From JACZYA01 sp965247455 (lineage in GTDB: Bacteria > Acidobacteriota > Terriglobia > Acidiferrales > 2-02-FULL-67-57), in assembly GCA_965247455.1 (NCBI GenBank), contig CBDFHE010000017.1:496001-560000 (forward strand): DNA of 64,000 nt. The letters run 5' to 3'. Made by a program: the position numbers and the translations under genes. Position 1 is the stretch's first letter, and each line of letters starts with the position of its first letter. The notes under the pieces are model-generated. The model was not told where the DNA came from, searched no databases, and saw nothing but the letters and a program-made list of their open reading frames with translations. This document shows positions 26,720 to 34,505 of the stretch, in pieces.

Positions 26720-27928
26720 ATGAGTACCTGTAATTGGAAGAACCGGACCATGTGGACCGGGGACAACCTGGACACCATGCGCGGCATGAACTCCGAGAGC
26801 GTGGACCTGATTTACCTTGACCCGCCCTTCAACAGCAATCGCACGTACAGCGCACCTATTGGCTCTCAGGCAGCCGGAGCCGCCTTTAAGGATACCTGGA
26901 CCCTGAGCGACGTGGACAACGCCTGGCATGGCGAGATCGCGGACCGGCAACCAGACTTGTACTCGATTATCGACGCATCTGGTCACTCGCACGGAAAGGG
27001 CATGAAGTCCTATCTCATTATGATGGCCGTGCGACTACTCGAAATGCGGCGTGTCCTAAAGGCCACGGGCAGCTTGTATTTGCACTGCGATCCCACGGCA
27101 AGCCACTATCTCAAGCTGCTCATGGATGCTGTGTTTGGAATGGGGAGATTCAGGAATGAGATTGTCTGGCACTACAGAAGATGGACCGGAAAAGCGAAGC
27201 GATTCCAAAGGCTTCACGATCTGATTCTATTCTATGGCAAGACTAACGATCAGATATTCAATGTCTTATACGAACCATACACACCAAAATCGTTTGAGCG
27301 TAAACAGTATCACCACACCCGGATAAAGGATGGTGACGTTTATGTGACTTCTGTGGATGAGCGGGGCGTAAGAGCTGGAGATGTTTGGCCCATTGCAGTG
27401 CTTAATTCTCAGGCCAAAGAACGCGTCGGCTACCCTACTCAGAAGCCGATTAAGCTCTTGGACCGTATCATCAAAGCTAGTAGCAATGAAGGAGATATGA
27501 TCCTAGACCCGTTCGCCGGATGCGCCACGGCTTGCGTGGCCGCCGAACGTTTGCATCGACAATGGGTGGGCATCGACATATCGGAGAAGGCCGCCGAACT
27601 CGTGCAAGTGCGTATTCGAAGAGAGATTGATCTTTTCCATGACTTCGAGCCGATCCGCCGTTCGGACGTTCCCCAGTGTACCGATCTAGGAAAGCTACCG
27701 AACTACCGAACGCACAAGCATTTGTTGTTTGGAAAACAAGAGGGGTGCTGCGGGGGATGCAGGGTAGCCTTTCCGTTTCGTAACTTCACAGTGGATCATA
27801 AAGTCCCACGGAGCAAGGGAGGAAGCGACCATTTTGACAACCTGCAACTTTTATGTGGAGCCTGCAACAGCGTGAAGGGGGACAGGGATCAGGCGTATCT
27901 TATCGCTAATATTAAGACCTTAAACTAG
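26720..27928 (+). CDS. Site-specific DNA methyltransferase fused to an HNH nuclease domain (IS passenger)
   Basis: 402 residues. The N-terminal part has the catalytic motif IV LIYLDPPFNSNRTY (near residue 32) before the SAM-binding motif I LDPFAGCATACVAAE (near 256), the order of beta-class N6-adenine/N4-cytosine methylases. The target-recognition region lies between them. The last ~65 residues form an HNH domain: CCGGC, FTVDHKVPRSKGGSDHFDNL and LLCGAC, with zinc cysteines and DH/N residues in place. It starts right after the P63C stop and ends inside the right terminal repeat. Methylase plus nuclease in one chain suggests a compact addiction or restriction module. Confidence 0.9.
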   Translation: MSTCNWKNRTMWTGDNLDTMRGMNSESVDLIYLDPPFNSNRTYSAPIGSQAAGAAFKDTWTLSDVDNAWHGEIADRQPDLYSIIDASGHSHGKGMKSYLIMMAVRLLEMRRVLKATGSLYLHCDPTASHYLKLLMDAVFGMGRFRNEIVWHYRRWTGKAKRFQRLHDLILFYGKTNDQIFNVLYEPYTPKSFERKQYHHTRIKDGDVYVTSVDERGVRAGDVWPIAVLNSQAKERVGYPTQKPIKLLDRIIKASSNEGDMILDPFAGCATACVAAERLHRQWVGIDISEKAAELVQVRIRREIDLFHDFEPIRRSDVPQCTDLGKLPNYRTHKHLLFGKQEGCCGGCRVAFPFRNFTVDHKVPRSKGGSDHFDNLQLLCGACNSVKGDRDQAYLIANIKTLN

Positions 27929-27937
27929 GAAATTCCG
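27914..27937 (-). repeat. Right terminal inverted repeat of the IS1595-type element
   Basis: Perfect inverted copy of 24838-24861. It overlaps the last codons of the methyltransferase-HNH gene, whose stop at 27926-27928 lies inside the repeat. The outer edge abuts the direct repeat TAGTTTAA (27938-27945). Confidence 0.9.
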
Positions 27938-28012
27938 TAGTTTAACCAGGGACCAACTTAGAGAGATCATGGTCGAAGGCGTAACGATGGGTTGGGTGGA
28001 CTGAAGCTGACC

Positions 28013-28795
28013 CTACTCCTTGTGGCCGTGCCACCAGATCACGCGGCCGATGATGTGGTGGTCACGGGTTATGGCCTGGGGGCGATAGGCTTTGTTCTCC
28101 GGGATTAAGACGTATTCCCGACCGAGACGATCGAGATGCTTGATGGTAATCCCGGCATCGTCGCCGGTCAACTCCTTGACGACAACCATTTGATGGACCA
28201 GGAGGGCGGGGTCGCGTTGGGCTGCGTCCACCGCGACGATGTAGCCCTCCTGGAGAATTGGGGCCATAGAGTCGCCGGAAACCTTGATGCAGACCGTATC
28301 GAGCGGGTGGGGCACATCTTCTGCCGCGACAATTATGTCGCGCTCGACGATCTGTTCGTCGATGATGCGCGGCGAGCCGGCGGCGGCGGAGTCGCTGAGG
28401 AGTGGGATGGCAACGTGGCCGACCTCCATCGCCTTGCGGCGGCCACCCTTGATGGCGTCGCGCGGGATGACCTTGATGGTCTCAGCCCGCTTGCTCTCTA
28501 TCCGGCTGAGGACGTGTTCCTGGGCGTCCGCCATGAGCCGGTAGATGTCTGACTTCGACAGGCCCGCACGCTCGAAAAAGAACCAGCACTCAGGCGGGCC
28601 GGCGAGCTTGCCCAGCGATACGTACTGAGCAGTTGTAGGTTCACGCTTTCCTTTTTCCCACATCGCCCAGACCGATTGAGCTACGTTCACGCCACCTGTT
28701 ATGTGGGCCAGACGCTCACACGCTTCTTGTTGAGACACCTTGGGCCCGAGAGATTTACGCAGTTTCAGGATTTCTAACTGCCAGTCTTTTTTCAC
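28013..28795 (-). CDS. Phage-type repressor with XRE HTH and S24 peptidase domains
   Basis: 260 residues. Residues 1-75 form an XRE-like helix-turn-helix (VSQQEACERLAHITGG, VAQSVWAMWEKGKREPTTAQ). The C-terminal half is a LexA/CI S24 domain with KVSGDSMAPILQEGYIVAVD (nucleophile Ser) and VVVKE..GDDAGITIKHL, where the catalytic Lys sits. It should hold the transposable phage silent and be inactivated by self-cleavage. It is read divergently from the Ner/MuA/MuB operon across a short region with a perfect palindrome. GTG start (GTGAAAAAAGAC); no good ribosome site. Confidence 0.88.
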   Translation of the reverse strand: MKKDWQLEILKLRKSLGPKVSQQEACERLAHITGGVNVAQSVWAMWEKGKREPTTAQYVSLGKLAGPPECWFFFERAGLSKSDIYRLMADAQEHVLSRIESKRAETIKVIPRDAIKGGRRKAMEVGHVAIPLLSDSAAAGSPRIIDEQIVERDIIVAAEDVPHPLDTVCIKVSGDSMAPILQEGYIVAVDAAQRDPALLVHQMVVVKELTGDDAGITIKHLDRLGREYVLIPENKAYRPQAITRDHHIIGRVIWWHGHKE

Positions 28796-28807
28796 TGCGC
28801 TTTTCGC

Positions 28808-28845
28808 TTGACATTCGATAGCGCCATGCTATAAGCATGGCGCTA
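28808..28845 (+). promoter_or_regulatory. Early promoter with overlapping palindromic operator
   Basis: TAGCGCCATGCT (28819-28830) and its exact inverted copy (28834-28845) flank a 3-base centre. The palindrome overlaps a promoter: TTGACA at 28808-28813 and TATAAG at 28830-28835, 16 bases apart. This is the expected operator for the divergent repressor or the small HTH protein. It sits 2 bases before the first ATG of the rightward gene, so any transcript starting here has almost no leader. Confidence 0.75.
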
Positions 28846-28846
28846 T

Positions 28847-29068
28847 ATGGCAAACTCCCTTTCCCGAAACAACCATATCATGAAAAAAGCGCTGCGGGCG
28901 CGGCACCTGCGTGGGGTTCAAATGGCAGTTGCTGAACGCCTTGGGCTTAGCCGAGGTCATGTCTCTTTGGTCGTGTGGGGGCATCGGCAGTCCAAGCGGG
29001 TAGAGCGCGCCTTGGCTGAAGAGGTTGACCGGGTCGAGGGCAAGCAGGCGCGAGAGGGTGTGGAATGA
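28847..29068 (+). CDS. Small HTH protein, Ner/Cro-like
   Basis: 73 residues, or 62 if the ATG at 28880 is used. A helix-turn-helix is visible in RGVQMAVAERLGLSRGHVSLVVWGH. In Mu-like phages the gene between repressor and transposase A is ner, a small negative regulator of the early promoter; position, direction and size all fit. The downstream transposase start overlaps its end by 4 bases. No ribosome site is clear for either start, and the first ATG lies directly against the operator, so the later start is reasonable. Confidence 0.65.
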   Translation: MANSLSRNNHIMKKALRARHLRGVQMAVAERLGLSRGHVSLVVWGHRQSKRVERALAEEVDRVEGKQAREGVE

Positions 29069-31350
29069 GTGACCACGGCCAGTGCGTGACTATAAAAGGC
29101 TGGATAGCGGCATTCCATGTGACGCAGCAGGCGGCGCAGAAGAAGCTGGCGCGGCGGTTAGCCGATCGGAACGGAGACGGCGCGACGCTGGTGCATGAGG
29201 TGACAATCCGGGGCGGGCTGGAGAAACACTATCACGAGTCGTTGCTGACGTCAGAGGAAAGAGAAAGGTTCTTCACATGGAAGCGGGCGTCCCTCGACTC
29301 CGCTCGGGATAAACTCCACCCCTCTTCCGAACATGCTGATACGGGAGAGCCAGCCTCTACGCCCGAGGCAGGCTCTTCTCGCGCACACCAGGGCGCCCGC
29401 CTACGCCAAGGCTTCGGCGGACAGGGCAGCTCGGCCCCATCACCGCCTAATAAGGTTGGCGCCATGGCCCCTCGACTGCGCTCGGGACAAGCCCTTCCTT
29501 CGTCAGGACAAGCTCCCTCCACCGCCCTTTCGCTGTTCAACGTCGCGTTGCCGGAAGCGATAGAGAAGCAGCTCGGCATGATTCCAGAGCCAGAGAAGCA
29601 ACAGCAGGCGCTGAGCCGCTTCCGCGTGATCGAGCCCCTCACCACGAACGGTGACTGGAAAAGACTGCGCGGCCAGTTCGTGCCGGGGATTGGGCTGTTG
29701 CAGACCAAGCAAGATGCCATCGTTTGGGTTGCCCGGCAGAACAAGATCGGCGCGCGCACGCTGGCGCGCTGGCTGGCTACGTTCCGCGCAGACGGGCTGC
29801 CCGGACTCATCGACCGACAGAGGAAAGATAAAGGAGTGCAGCGCACGCTCTCGCCCCAAGATCGCATCGACTTGACCAGGCTATACCTGGATGCAGGCAG
29901 CGCGAGGGGAGCACAGAGAGAGTTCGCCCGACAGACCGGGCGTCCAGTCGCATACTCGGCGGTTTGGCGGTTCATCAACAGCCTGCCTCGGCCGGTGGCG
30001 GCTCGCCGGCGCGGCGCCAAATACTTCAACGACACGCAGCTCCCCTACATCCAGCGCAACTACGACAACCTGGAGCCGAATGACATCTGGGTCTTCGACC
30101 ACACCCAGCTCGACTTGTTTGTGAACGCCTGGGGCAGGGCAGTCCGGCCCTGGCTGACGGCGATTATGGACATGAAGGCGCGCTACATCGTGGGCTGGTG
30201 CCTTTGCCTGCAGCCGGATTCGATGACGATTGCCTCAGCTTTACGCATGGCGCTGGTAGATTGGGGAGTCCCGCAGGCCGTCTACCTCGACAATGGTAAG
30301 GATTTCCGCTCGAAGTACGTGAGCGGCAAAGGGTATTCCGGCCTCTTGCGGCAACGGCAGAAGGTGGGCCGGATTGACTTCGGCACCCGCGCGCGTGGGA
30401 TCCTCTCCCAACTAGGCGTCCGGGTGATCTACGCTACACCGTTCCACCCGCAGGCCAAGTCAATCGAGCGTTGGTTCGGCACTCTTCACCGCCAGTTTGA
30501 TTCGAGCTTCAACAGTTATTGCGGCAACAAACCTGCAAACCGCCCGGAGACTTGCCAGCCGCTGCTGGACCAGCACAAAGCCGACCCCGACCACTCACCC
30601 CTGCCGAAGATACAAGAGGTAGGCCTGGGATTGCGCTTGTTTCTCCAGGCCGAGTATCACGCGGCGTCTCATTCCGGTCGCAGCATGTTGAAGCGCAGCC
30701 CACAGGAAGTCCATCAGCCCTCCGACCAACGCATCGACGAAGCCACAGCCAACATGCTGATGCTCAAGTATGCCACCCGCAAGATTAACCGCGGGGCGGT
30801 GGAACTCTTCGGACATCGCTACGAGCATCCGCAGCAGGGCCTCTTCGCCCACAACGAACACCAGGCCGAGGTCGCCTACGACCCGCACGGCCATGTGTTA
30901 CCCGACCTGCAAGAAGTCTTTGTTCACTGTTGCGGGCAGGTCTTCCGCTGTCGCTATCTCGGCCAGCCGGAAAACTACGATGAGTTGCAGACGCGGCTGA
31001 AAGAACGGCGCCGGCTGAAAAAGGCGGTGAAATCCTACATCCTCGAAATCCATCGGCGCGCAAGCGTAGTTTCTGCGGGCGAACGCCGCCAGGTTGCCGT
31101 GGCCGGTCTCCTGCCAGCCGAAATTGACCCCAGAACCAAGCTGCGGGAAACGGCAGGACCCAGCGAGGATCTGCGCATCGACGAAGCCGCCGACATGCTG
31201 GCCGAAGTAGAGGCGGGTCAGGCAACCAAAGAGAACCCCGAAGATGCAGGCATCAGATTGCCCGACTATGACACGGGCCTGGGCGAAGTCTTTACTTCAC
31301 GAACGGAGGCAGAGAAATGTCAGCCGCGAAATTCGACCCGCGAATCATAA
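29065..31350 (+). CDS. Mu-type transposase A (rve integrase core)
   Basis: 761 residues. The N-terminal DNA-binding region (TIKGWIAAFHVTQQAAQKKLARR) is followed by a low-complexity insertion (residues ~75-150) coded by repeat DNA. Helix-turn-helix segments come next (IGARTLARWLATFRADGLPGLIDR). The DDE core has VFDHTQLDLFV (first Asp), AVYLDNGKDFRSK (second Asp) and FHPQAKSIERWFGTLHRQF (Glu). A Mu C-terminal beta-barrel follows (FGHRYEHPQQGLFAHNEHQA). It should join the element ends to target DNA together with the AAA protein downstream. The repeat insertion may or may not be tolerated. Confidence 0.9.
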   Translation: MSDHGQCVTIKGWIAAFHVTQQAAQKKLARRLADRNGDGATLVHEVTIRGGLEKHYHESLLTSEERERFFTWKRASLDSARDKLHPSSEHADTGEPASTPEAGSSRAHQGARLRQGFGGQGSSAPSPPNKVGAMAPRLRSGQALPSSGQAPSTALSLFNVALPEAIEKQLGMIPEPEKQQQALSRFRVIEPLTTNGDWKRLRGQFVPGIGLLQTKQDAIVWVARQNKIGARTLARWLATFRADGLPGLIDRQRKDKGVQRTLSPQDRIDLTRLYLDAGSARGAQREFARQTGRPVAYSAVWRFINSLPRPVAARRRGAKYFNDTQLPYIQRNYDNLEPNDIWVFDHTQLDLFVNAWGRAVRPWLTAIMDMKARYIVGWCLCLQPDSMTIASALRMALVDWGVPQAVYLDNGKDFRSKYVSGKGYSGLLRQRQKVGRIDFGTRARGILSQLGVRVIYATPFHPQAKSIERWFGTLHRQFDSSFNSYCGNKPANRPETCQPLLDQHKADPDHSPLPKIQEVGLGLRLFLQAEYHAASHSGRSMLKRSPQEVHQPSDQRIDEATANMLMLKYATRKINRGAVELFGHRYEHPQQGLFAHNEHQAEVAYDPHGHVLPDLQEVFVHCCGQVFRCRYLGQPENYDELQTRLKERRRLKKAVKSYILEIHRRASVVSAGERRQVAVAGLLPAEIDPRTKLRETAGPSEDLRIDEAADMLAEVEAGQATKENPEDAGIRLPDYDTGLGEVFTSRTEAEKCQPRNSTRES
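29287..29525 (+). repeat. Repeat-derived insertion inside the transposase gene
   Basis: Two copies of a CTCGACTSCGCTCGGGAYAA motif (29291-29310 and 29469-29488) bracket a segment encoding LRQGFGGQG-type peptides and, in another frame, AYAKASAD. A related motif lies at 46827-46845 outside any gene. The insertion keeps the reading frame and falls between the N-terminal DNA-binding region and the rest of the protein. Confidence 0.65.
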
Positions 31351-32396
31351 AAAAGAACCCGCCGCCTTCGACGGCAACCGTTCGGGCAGCGCTCCGCGCC
31401 TATCTCGACCGGAGCGGCCTGGTGGCGGCCGACGTCGCGCCCGACATCGGATATAAACGGTCGAGCGTTGACCACTTCTTGCGGGGGAGTTACGGGAAGC
31501 TGTGCCGCGACCAAATCTACATGCGGCACGCTGTGTCGGAGTTCCTCAATCGCCAACCAGTACAGGACGATGAGGAGATCCCGACCAAGCTCCTGCCGAC
31601 TCACGACACCAAGCTGATCCTGGAGCGCATCCAGGAAGCCCACTCCAAGCACCGCATCGTCGTAATCGAAGGCCCCCCGGGAACGTGCAAGACAACCACC
31701 CTGCGGTGGTACGAAGCGGAGCGGAACCGCCGCCAGCGCACCGACGCCTTCTACGTCCGCGCCTTCACCCAAATCACGGGGCACGGTCTGCTGAAAGAGT
31801 TGGCGGTACGAGTGGGCGCCTACGCTGCCCAGCGGCGGGAACGAGTCTTGCGGAACTTGGTCCGCAAGCTGCGCGCGCGCAAGCCCAGCGTGCTGCTGGT
31901 GGACGAAGCGCAGAACCTGCTGGCAGACCGCGCGCAAGCGTTCGAGCAGCTCCGTGATGTGATTGACATGGCGGGCTGCGGCTGCGTGCTGGTCGGCCAC
32001 TTCAATTTCGTTCGGCATCTGTCCAACGGTCTCGGCCGCGAGCTGGAGCAGTGGCTCTCGCGCATCGACATTCGGGAACACCTGAAGGGCTTGCAAGATG
32101 GCGAGGTGGACATGATCGCGCGCGAGTACCTGGGCGCGCCGCTTTCGCCTGGGCTCAGAAAGGTACTGGTTTCCTTTGCTCACGCGCGCGACCGCAACGC
32201 CGGGCTGCGGGCCGCCCTGGTGGGCAAGCGCGGGGCGCAGGTTGCATTCAAGTATCTCTCTATTCGCCGCGTACGGAAGTTCTTCGAGCGCATCGATGAG
32301 CTGCGCGCCATCGAGCAAAACCGGGGCGCATCGGTGGACAAGCTGGCGCGGGGCGCGCTCAAGCAACTGGTGGCGCCGGCGGGGAGAGCGTTGTGA
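31317..32396 (+). CDS. MuB-like AAA ATPase
   Basis: 359 residues. An N-terminal HTH-like region (LVAADVAPDIGYKRSSVDHFL) is followed by an AAA+ domain: Walker A GPPGTCKTTTL near residue 123, Walker B SVLLVDEAQNL near 200, and a sensor-like GCVLVGHFNF. MuB proteins coat DNA with ATP, choose the insertion target and activate transposase A. The gene overlaps the 3' end of the transposase by 34 bases and the following gene by 4, a normal early-operon arrangement. Confidence 0.9.
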   Translation: MSAAKFDPRIIKKNPPPSTATVRAALRAYLDRSGLVAADVAPDIGYKRSSVDHFLRGSYGKLCRDQIYMRHAVSEFLNRQPVQDDEEIPTKLLPTHDTKLILERIQEAHSKHRIVVIEGPPGTCKTTTLRWYEAERNRRQRTDAFYVRAFTQITGHGLLKELAVRVGAYAAQRRERVLRNLVRKLRARKPSVLLVDEAQNLLADRAQAFEQLRDVIDMAGCGCVLVGHFNFVRHLSNGLGRELEQWLSRIDIREHLKGLQDGEVDMIAREYLGAPLSPGLRKVLVSFAHARDRNAGLRAALVGKRGAQVAFKYLSIRRVRKFFERIDELRAIEQNRGASVDKLARGALKQLVAPAGRAL

Positions 32397-32728
32397 GCGA
32401 AGCGAATCCCATTAGAGGGATGAAGGCGGAGGGCAAGGTGGCGTTGTCGGTGCTGGGCTGGCTGGTCTTCCTGGCGGTTTCGCCGCTGCTGGGCTTTCTG
32501 TTCGCGCTGGGTGCAGGGCTGGTGGAGGCATGGCTCTGGTTCGAGGGCTGTCGAACCGAGCGGGCGCTGTGTCGGGCGCGCAAGGCGCAGGAGGAATGCC
32601 TGCGTGGGCTTGACCTACACCTGGCAGAAACCAAGCGGGGCAAGTACGACCAGCAGATCTTCTCCGACCCAGCGACTCTGCGGCGGGCACGCTCCCGGCT
32701 GGCACCCGGTAGTAGGAGGGTGAACTGA
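32393..32728 (+). CDS. Hypothetical membrane protein of the Mu-like early region
   Basis: 111 residues from a GTG overlapping the MuB stop. Two closely spaced hydrophobic stretches (VALSVLGWLVFLAVSPLLGFL and ALGAGLVEAWLWF) suggest a hairpin in the membrane, followed by a charged, Arg/Glu-rich tail. It is not recognised. The translational coupling to its neighbours makes it a real member of the operon. Confidence 0.6.
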   Translation: MSEANPIRGMKAEGKVALSVLGWLVFLAVSPLLGFLFALGAGLVEAWLWFEGCRTERALCRARKAQEECLRGLDLHLAETKRGKYDQQIFSDPATLRRARSRLAPGSRRVN

Positions 32729-32823
32729 TGACGCACGTCGAGATGCTGCGTGCCTGCGGTGAGCAGGCCAAAGGCGTGCGAAGTGTGGCTCAAAACGAAC
32801 AGAAAAAGGAGAGCGGCACATGA
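32728..32823 (+). CDS. 31-residue small ORF between coupled early genes
   Basis: ATG at 32728 overlaps the previous stop (TGATG) and its own stop overlaps the next start (ATGA). The peptide (MTHVEMLRACGEQAKGVRSV, then an acidic/basic tail) matches nothing. Its chief argument is the unbroken chain of overlapping starts and stops; it may serve mainly to carry ribosomes on to the next gene. Confidence 0.4.
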   Translation: MTHVEMLRACGEQAKGVRSVAQNEQKKESGT

Positions 32824-33236
32824 ACCGCAACCAAAAGATTGACCGCACCATCGCTCTCTTCTACGCCAAGAAGAAGAAGCTGGAGGCCGACGCTGCCGCC
32901 CTGGAAAAGCTGCGCACCAAAGTCTTGATCCCGCTGGCGCGGCTCTACGGATTCAAAAGGCGTCGGGCGCTGCTGCTCAAGGGCGCGCACAACGAGGCGT
33001 TAGTGATTCGCGACTTCGAGGTCGTGCTCACCAGCCAGGAGCTGGCGGCCAAGCTGCCGCGCCGGCTGCGGCGCATCTTTCTGGCGGTGACGTTCAGCCC
33101 CTCCCCGCAGCTCCGCCTGTTGGCCAAGAACAGCGTTGGCAAGCCGGAGCGCGAGATGCGCACCTTTCTCAAGAAGGCGGTCAAGGTCAAGCGCCACTGG
33201 CGCGTCGCCCGCCTCGACGTGAGGAGTTCGAAATAG
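32820..33236 (+). CDS. Hypothetical protein, possible Gam-position gene
   Basis: 138 residues. The first 40 form a charged helix (KIDRTIALFYAKKKKLEADAAALEK), followed by a compact alpha/beta region (LIPLARLYGFKRRRALLLKG, EREMRTFLKKAVKVKRHWRV). In phage Mu the gene after B region encodes the DNA-end-protecting Gam, which also starts with a long coiled helix. Sequence similarity is too weak for a firm call, so only the position suggests it. AAAAGGAGAG precedes the ATG. Confidence 0.55.
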   Translation: MNRNQKIDRTIALFYAKKKKLEADAAALEKLRTKVLIPLARLYGFKRRRALLLKGAHNEALVIRDFEVVLTSQELAAKLPRRLRRIFLAVTFSPSPQLRLLAKNSVGKPEREMRTFLKKAVKVKRHWRVARLDVRSSK

Positions 33237-33692
33237 ATGATGACCGCACGCGACGGTTGGCGGCGCTTCCCGCTCCACCTGGGCACCTGGTTCGGCGTCC
33301 CCTCGACCGTCTTCTACCTGCTCTCCGATGCCGGCATCGGCTTCGGCGCCATCGAGGAGAGCGCGCTGGACTGGCAGGAGGGGAAGAGCTTCACTCTCGA
33401 TATCCGCCCGCTGAAGAAAGCCCCGCCGTTCCGGAACGCCACCGGTCACTTCCAGCTCGACTCGGTGGGACAGAAGACCCGCGTGGCGCTGGACATCAAC
33501 TATACTCTCCGCTTCGGCCTGTTGGGACGGTTACTGGACGCCCTGATGGTCCGGCCGCAGTTCCGCAAGGCCGTCCCCGAGCTTCTTCTCGGGCTCAAGC
33601 ACTATGTCGAGACCGGCGAGACCGTGGACCCCGCGGTCATCAAGCGCTTGCACGACGCAACTGGCAGCGCCGTTCCGGCTGAGGCCGCCTGA
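33237..33692 (+). CDS. SRPBCC-like protein with a foreign N-terminus
   Basis: 151 residues. From about residue 37 it reads like the second half of an SRPBCC (polyketide cyclase/START-like) protein: ALDWQEGKSFTLDI, APPFRNATGHFQL, FGLLGRLLDALMVRPQFRKA and GLKHYVETGE. The first ~35 residues do not fit that fold. The ATG abuts the stop of the phage-like gene upstream (TAGATGATG). This is what a junction between the right end of a mobile element and a disrupted host gene would look like. The exact element end was not located. Confidence 0.55.
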   Translation: MMTARDGWRRFPLHLGTWFGVPSTVFYLLSDAGIGFGAIEESALDWQEGKSFTLDIRPLKKAPPFRNATGHFQLDSVGQKTRVALDINYTLRFGLLGRLLDALMVRPQFRKAVPELLLGLKHYVETGETVDPAVIKRLHDATGSAVPAEAA

Positions 33693-33758
33693 CCGGGAGA
33701 GCTGCCCGGCTATCAGGCATTTGCATCATTATTCGTTACCTAAGCTAGGAGGAATACC

Positions 33759-34505
33759 ATGAAGCTAGAGGGGAAAGTTGCAGTCATCACCGGCGGAAAT
33801 AGTGGAATTGGATTGGCGATCGCCCAGGCCTTCACCAACGAAGGTGCCAAGGTGGTCATCTTAGGCCGCAATCAGGAAACACTGGAGCAGGCCGTGGAAG
33901 CGGTCGGCAACGGCACCCTGGCCGTGCAAGGCGACGTGGCGCGCATCGCCGACCTCGACCGGCTCTACCAACAAACCCAGGAGGAGTTTGGCAAGATTGA
34001 CATCCTCATCGTCAACGCCGGCATCGCCCAGTTCACCCCCCTGGGAGAAACGACGGAGGAACTTTTCGACCGCATCTCGGACATCAACTTCAAAGGCGCC
34101 TTCTTTACGGTGCAGCAGGCCGTCCCGCACCTGAATGACGGCGCCTCCGTCGTCCTCGTCTCCTCCGTAGCGAACCAACTGGGCTTCGCTGATTTCTCGG
34201 TCTATGCTGCCACCAAGGCAGCGGTTCGCTCCCTGGCAAGAACTCTGAGTGGGGCACTGCTGCCGCGAGGCATCCGGGTTAATGTATTGAGTCCGGGCCC
34301 GATCGAAACGCCGATTTACGACAGGTTGGGCTTGTCGGAAGATGCCAAGCAAGAACTGGGAAAGAACTTTGTTGAGCAAAATCCCATGAAGCGCTTCGGA
34401 AGCCCCGAAGAAATGGCCAAGGCCGCCCTCTTCCTGGCGTCCTCCGACTCATCCTATGTCGCGGGTGCCGAGCTAGTGGCCGACGGCGGCATGTCGCAGC
34501 TCTAA
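33759..34505 (+). CDS. SDR family NAD(P)-dependent oxidoreductase
   Basis: 248 residues, classical SDR length. Cofactor motif TGGNSGIGLAIA (residues 11-22), NAG at IVNAGIAQF, catalytic Ser in VLVSSVANQ, and YAATK holding the Tyr and Lys. The C-terminus SYVAGAELVADGGMSQL is standard. It most resembles generic 3-oxoacyl-ACP reductase/glucose dehydrogenase-like SDRs; the substrate is unknown. AGGAGG lies 6 bases before the ATG. Its stop overlaps the 3' end of a kinase relic on the other strand. Confidence 0.92.
   Translation: MKLEGKVAVITGGNSGIGLAIAQAFTNEGAKVVILGRNQETLEQAVEAVGNGTLAVQGDVARIADLDRLYQQTQEEFGKIDILIVNAGIAQFTPLGETTEELFDRISDINFKGAFFTVQQAVPHLNDGASVVLVSSVANQLGFADFSVYAATKAAVRSLARTLSGALLPRGIRVNVLSPGPIETPIYDRLGLSEDAKQELGKNFVEQNPMKRFGSPEEMAKAALFLASSDSSYVAGAELVADGGMSQL

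Larger units (their letters stand above)
24838..27937 (+). mobile_element. IS1595-family element with two passenger genes
   Basis: A 3,100-bp unit bounded by perfect 24-bp inverted repeats (24838-24861, starting CGGAATTTCC, and 27914-27937). It is flanked by 8-bp direct repeats TAGTTTAA at 24830-24837 and 27938-27945. An 8-bp duplication is what IS1595 transposases make. Inside are three tightly packed co-directional genes: transposase, P63C protein, and methyltransferase-HNH. All features are intact, so the element may be active or recently so. Confidence 0.92.
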
